NCBI GenBank assembly: GCA_026710565.1
Contig: JAPOQV010000084.1
Coordinates: 1 to 8,844, forward strand
Reading direction: 5' to 3'
DNA: 8,844 bases
From: Spirochaetaceae bacterium
GTDB lineage: Bacteria > Spirochaetota > Spirochaetia > SZUA-6 > Bin103
Part shown: positions 6,973 through 8,844 of the stretch, one piece after another
How the letters are laid out: each line of letters starts with the position of its first letter
How positions within the stretch are numbered: the first letter of the stretch is position 1
Translations under genes and position numbers: made by a program
The notes under the pieces: model-generated
The model's database searches: none
What the model saw: only the letters and a program-made list of their open reading frames with translations
Told to the model about the DNA's origin: nothing

Positions 6973-7164
6973 CCGGTCCCCGTTGCCGAGCGCGCCTGCC
7001 GCGGTGCTCGATGGTGGAACGACGGCGAGCCGTCCATGCAACGGGCCATTGAAGGGAGTATACCGCATGGCGCCTTGAAGGCGCGGGACGTCCAGTGCCT
7101 GACTCGGCACCCCTGTTCTCGCGCACGGCCTGCGGGCGGCGTACCATCGATGACCGGACTCGAT

Positions 7165-7170
7165 GGAGGA
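7165..7170 (+). promoter_or_regulatory. Shine-Dalgarno of the VOC remnant
   Basis: GGAGGA at 7165-7170 precedes the ATG at 7175 by 4 bases. An earlier in-frame ATG at 7163 would overlap this site and lacks one of its own, so 7175 is the better start. Confidence 0.7.
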
Positions 7171-7174
7171 GCGC

Positions 7175-7432
7175 ATGAAGAACCCGCCCGCCGGCTGGCC
7201 GAGAATCGTGCCCGCCGTGTTCTACGACAACGTCGCGGCCGCGATCGACTGGCTGACGTACGCCTTCGGGTTCGTCGTGCGACAGCGCGTCGAGGACGAC
7301 CGGGGACGGATCATGCACTCGCAACTCGCCCCGGACGGCGGCGTCATCATGGTCGGACAGGCCGGACTGTCTCCCGAACGCCCGTACGCGCGATCACCGC
7401 GCGCGACCGGCGGCGTGAACACGCAGGGGTAG
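7175..7432 (+). pseudogene. Truncated VOC/glyoxalase-family protein (5' half only)
   Basis: The 85-residue frame begins with the N-terminal half of a vicinal-oxygen-chelate (glyoxalase/bleomycin-resistance-like) protein: [51 protein letters not shown]. That is the first beta-alpha-beta-beta-beta module, whose members act as small dimeric metalloenzymes or binding proteins. Family relatives continue after a GGxNTQ motif with a second module of 60 or more residues starting LYVYVDDVDAH or similar. Here the frame reads GGVNTQG and stops at TAG 7430-7432. Beyond that point the sequence switches to the 3' end of the oppositely oriented DUF5131 gene. The second module, with half of the metal site, is missing, so the product should be inactive. 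The intact start and ribosome site point to a once-working gene cut by insertion or recombination. Confidence 0.8.
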
Positions 7433-8150
7433 AGGTCGCCTCAGGTACTGGCATCTGATCCCAGGTTCGTCCGTCGAGTATCCGCCCTGTCCTCTTCTTG
7501 AATACGCCACCCCATTGCTTGAAGAAGAACGGCACATGGCTCGATACGCAGCTGTCACGGATGTCGCGTACCCAGTCAGCTTCCATGGGTCGGGCTCCCG
7601 GTCCCGACTCACCGCCGACGATCACCCAGTCGATCCCCTCGAGAGGAAGATCGTGCAGCGGTCCCAGCAGGGGCTCGAGTGACAGGAACTTCGTCTGGGC
7701 ACCGGTCTTCCTCAGTTGCGCCAGCCGTCCCAGCCACTGTTCCGATTCGATGCTCGTCCCCAGCCAGATGTTGGGCGTCCAATCAAGCCTGTCATTCAGT
7801 ACACCGACGCGGCTCGGTCGCTTGATGAGCACCTGAAACGTGTGCTGAGATGCACGGTTCATGACGTCGAACACGGCTTCAATGAACGAGCCCGGCACCG
7901 ACTCGTGAAACAAGTCAGACATGGAATTGACGAAGACGAGGCGTGGTTGGCGCCACTTCAAGGGCTCGGACAGCGACGACTCATGCACAGCGACCGAGAA
8001 TCCCTCGCGATACTTCGCGACTCCCATGGCGCGCAGCCTTCGCGACATGCGCTCCGCATAGCAGAACTTGCATCCTTGACTGATCTTCGTGCACCCCGTC
8101 ACGGGATTCCACGTAACCTCGGTCCACTCGATTGCGGAGCGCGTCGCCAT
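7347..8150 (-). CDS. DUF5131 (phage Gp37/Gp68) three-Cys-motif protein
   Basis: The 267-residue frame is a clear member of the phage Gp37/Gp68 family (DUF5131). It opens with the signature [19 protein letters not shown] and carries cysteines 20, 27 and 30 (C-x6-C-x2-C, within [17 protein letters not shown]), which suggest a metal or iron-sulfur cluster as in radical-SAM-like proteins. Further family blocks are [11 protein letters not shown] near 73, [10 protein letters not shown] near 105, LGTSIESE near 130, [10 protein letters not shown] near 145, WVIVGGESG near 165 and FFFKQWGG near 198. The family normally ends soon after DGRTWD(E/Q)MP, here at about residue 223. The remaining residues, roughly 230 onward, are antisense to the VOC remnant and are probably a fusion tail created by the junction. 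The ATG at 8150 comes 2 bases after the TcmP stop. The function of the family is unknown. Confidence 0.88.
   Translation of the reverse strand: MATRSAIEWTEVTWNPVTGCTKISQGCKFCYAERMSRRLRAMGVAKYREGFSVAVHESSLSEPLKWRQPRLVFVNSMSDLFHESVPGSFIEAVFDVMNRASQHTFQVLIKRPSRVGVLNDRLDWTPNIWLGTSIESEQWLGRLAQLRKTGAQTKFLSLEPLLGPLHDLPLEGIDWVIVGGESGPGARPMEADWVRDIRDSCVSSHVPFFFKQWGGVFKKRTGRILDGRTWDQMPVPEATSTPACSRRRSRAVIARTGVRETVRPVRP
7430..7446. other. Probable recombination/insertion junction
   Basis: VOC family similarity on the + strand ends at about 7429 (codons for NTQG). DUF5131 similarity on the - strand ends at about 7441-7446 (codons for MPVPEA). Two unrelated genes facing each other abut within about 15 bases, and base composition changes across the point. 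No terminal repeat or transposase could be seen at this end. Confidence 0.6.
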
Positions 8151-8152
8151 CG

Positions 8153-8844
8153 CTACAGGTTCTCCAGGATGTGGCCCGCGATGCGCTGCGCCGCTCCGAT
8201 CGCTCTGGGACTTGGACTCCCGACGCAGAACAGGAACTCAAACAGCGGAGCATTCTTGGTGTTCCTCAGAGTACGAGATCGTGAGAGGAATCTGCTGCCG
8301 AAAACTTCGGTGAGTTTGTTCTTGTAGACTTCGAGGAGGCCGTCCACGCCGGGCGCCCTCTCGTGCTCGACATCGCCGAACAGAGACCGCTGAGGGCTCT
8401 CGCGGTAGAGTTCACGCCAACTCTCGTCGCCAAACACGGTTGTCAGCCTGTCGCTCCATCCGGATGCAATATCGTCCGGTCTCTTCGATGTCGGGAGCAT
8501 TCGTGCGATTGCGGACGAGGGAAAGAGAATCCATGTGTCCAAGGCCTTGAATCGGGCTATCCTCTCTATAGTCGACCATGTCACCTGTGTTGCGAACGGA
8601 TCTAGAAACAGGACTCCGCGCCACTGATTCCAGTCATGGCGGAGCTTGCTCAGGTATTCGTTCGCATCTGCGTTCTCAATCCTGATGTCTCGACGGGCTG
8701 TTCTTCTCTAAGGTTTGCCAGTTCCTCGCATCGACCCGGGGTCGTTCTCGACGAACACCAGCCTATCGAATTGTTTGTCGCGTATATGAGCCGCTCTTGC
8801 CGCGGAACCTTGCAAGAACTCTGCCGCGTCAGCGTCCTCTTGTA
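8153..8844 (-). pseudogene. tcmP: Three-Cys-motif partner protein TcmP (N-terminus off window, frame-disrupted)
   Basis: Read leftward from the right edge, one frame gives EFLQGSAARAAHIRDKQFDR then LVFVENDPGSM, and stops at TAG 8710-8708. The same frame resumes with DIRIENADANEYL, RGVLFLDPFATQVTWSTIE, LDTWILFP, SLFGD and [10 protein letters not shown], ending at TAG 8155-8153. This order of blocks is the TcmP family, known for pairing with DUF5131 genes. Its DxFAGxG-type and FLDP(F/Y) motifs suggest a Rossmann methyltransferase-like fold, though the first motif would be off the window. Between 8728 and 8695 a second frame supplies the missing family-like segment EELANLREEQP. One extra base near 8728 and one missing base near 8696 would explain this. 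The gene is therefore either a recent pseudogene or carries sequencing errors. A GTG at 8584 could start a 143-residue C-terminal fragment, which is unlikely to be functional. Confidence 0.8.

Larger units (their letters stand above)
6938..7174. promoter_or_regulatory. Divergent intergenic region with palindromes (operon leader/promoter region)
   Basis: These 237 bases separate the transporter operon (leftward) from the VOC remnant (rightward), and no coding frame in them is credible. They must hold the leftward promoter. A candidate -10, TATACT on the - strand at 7058-7063, would leave a leader of roughly 115 bases, but no matching -35 at a 16-18 base spacing is evident. Inverted repeats are the 14-base perfect palindrome at 6959-6972, GACGG-CGAG-CCGTC at 7021-7034 and GCGCC-TTGAA-GGCGC at 7070-7084. 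For rightward transcription, TACCAT at 7142-7147 is a possible weak -10. No regulator gene is nearby. Promoter positions are guesses; the repeats are directly visible. Confidence 0.45.

Noticed and set aside
7716..8327. A 203-codon + strand frame opposite DUF5131 and TcmP
   Set aside because: It has no family resemblance and spans two recognised genes on the other strand.
8363..8605. Small + strand frame with several cysteines opposite tcmP
   Set aside because: It is antisense to a recognised TcmP block, has no credible ribosome site and no motif spacing of a known zinc-binding family.
1..8844. CRISPR arrays, tRNA or rRNA genes, transposase genes, integrase genes
   Set aside because: I looked for regular short repeats, tRNA-like cloverleafs and recombinase motifs on both strands and saw none. 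The mobile character of the right end rests only on the junction, composition and gene families.

Overview
The window is GC-rich, with accessory-style gene content. It most resembles a high-GC free-living or host-associated bacterium of the Spirochaetaceae type. The evidence is an LplA/LplB/YtcP-type sugar transport operon whose binding protein has an ordinary cleavable signal peptide and no lipobox cysteine, beside a carbohydrate-active propeller gene. This assignment is an inference; no rRNA or marker gene is present to fix it.

Region 1 (1-3313, + strand) holds three tightly packed genes read rightward. First is the C-terminal part of a CvfC-like HEAT-repeat protein that enters from the left edge. 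Next is a six-blade kelch-type propeller, coupled to it by a 4-base GTGA overlap. Last is a glycosidase-like five-blade propeller that starts 4 bases after the kelch stop, behind a clear Shine-Dalgarno. Neither propeller has a signal peptide, so both are predicted to be cytoplasmic. A hairpin in the 90-base gap at 3314-3403 probably serves as a shared terminator with the convergent operon.

Region 2 (3404-6937, - strand) is a sugar or glycan-oligomer ABC importer read leftward: LplB-like permease, YtcP/LplC-like permease, then extracellular binding protein. No ATPase gene is present, as is usual for this family, which generally borrows a shared MsmX-type ATPase. Convergence with the propeller glycosidase suggests one carbohydrate-use locus: the importer brings in an oligosaccharide and the cytoplasmic propeller enzyme may process it.

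Region 3 (6938-7174) is a 237-base divergent intergenic stretch with several palindromes. It also carries a 16-mer that recurs, 15 of 16 bases identical and inverted, in the gap between ytcP and the binding-protein gene.

Region 4 (7175-8844) looks like an insertion scar. A VOC/glyoxalase-like gene is cut off after about half its usual length. Immediately beyond lies a lower-GC pair read leftward: a three-Cys-motif partner protein (TcmP) entering from the right edge, then a DUF5131 (phage Gp37/Gp68) protein, 2 bases apart. TcmP carries what look like two opposite single-base frameshifts about 33 bases apart with a stop between them. The DUF5131 frame runs past its expected end into the antisense of the VOC remnant. 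This TcmP-DUF5131 pair of unknown function, with phage and mobile-element associations, is the most interesting part of the window.
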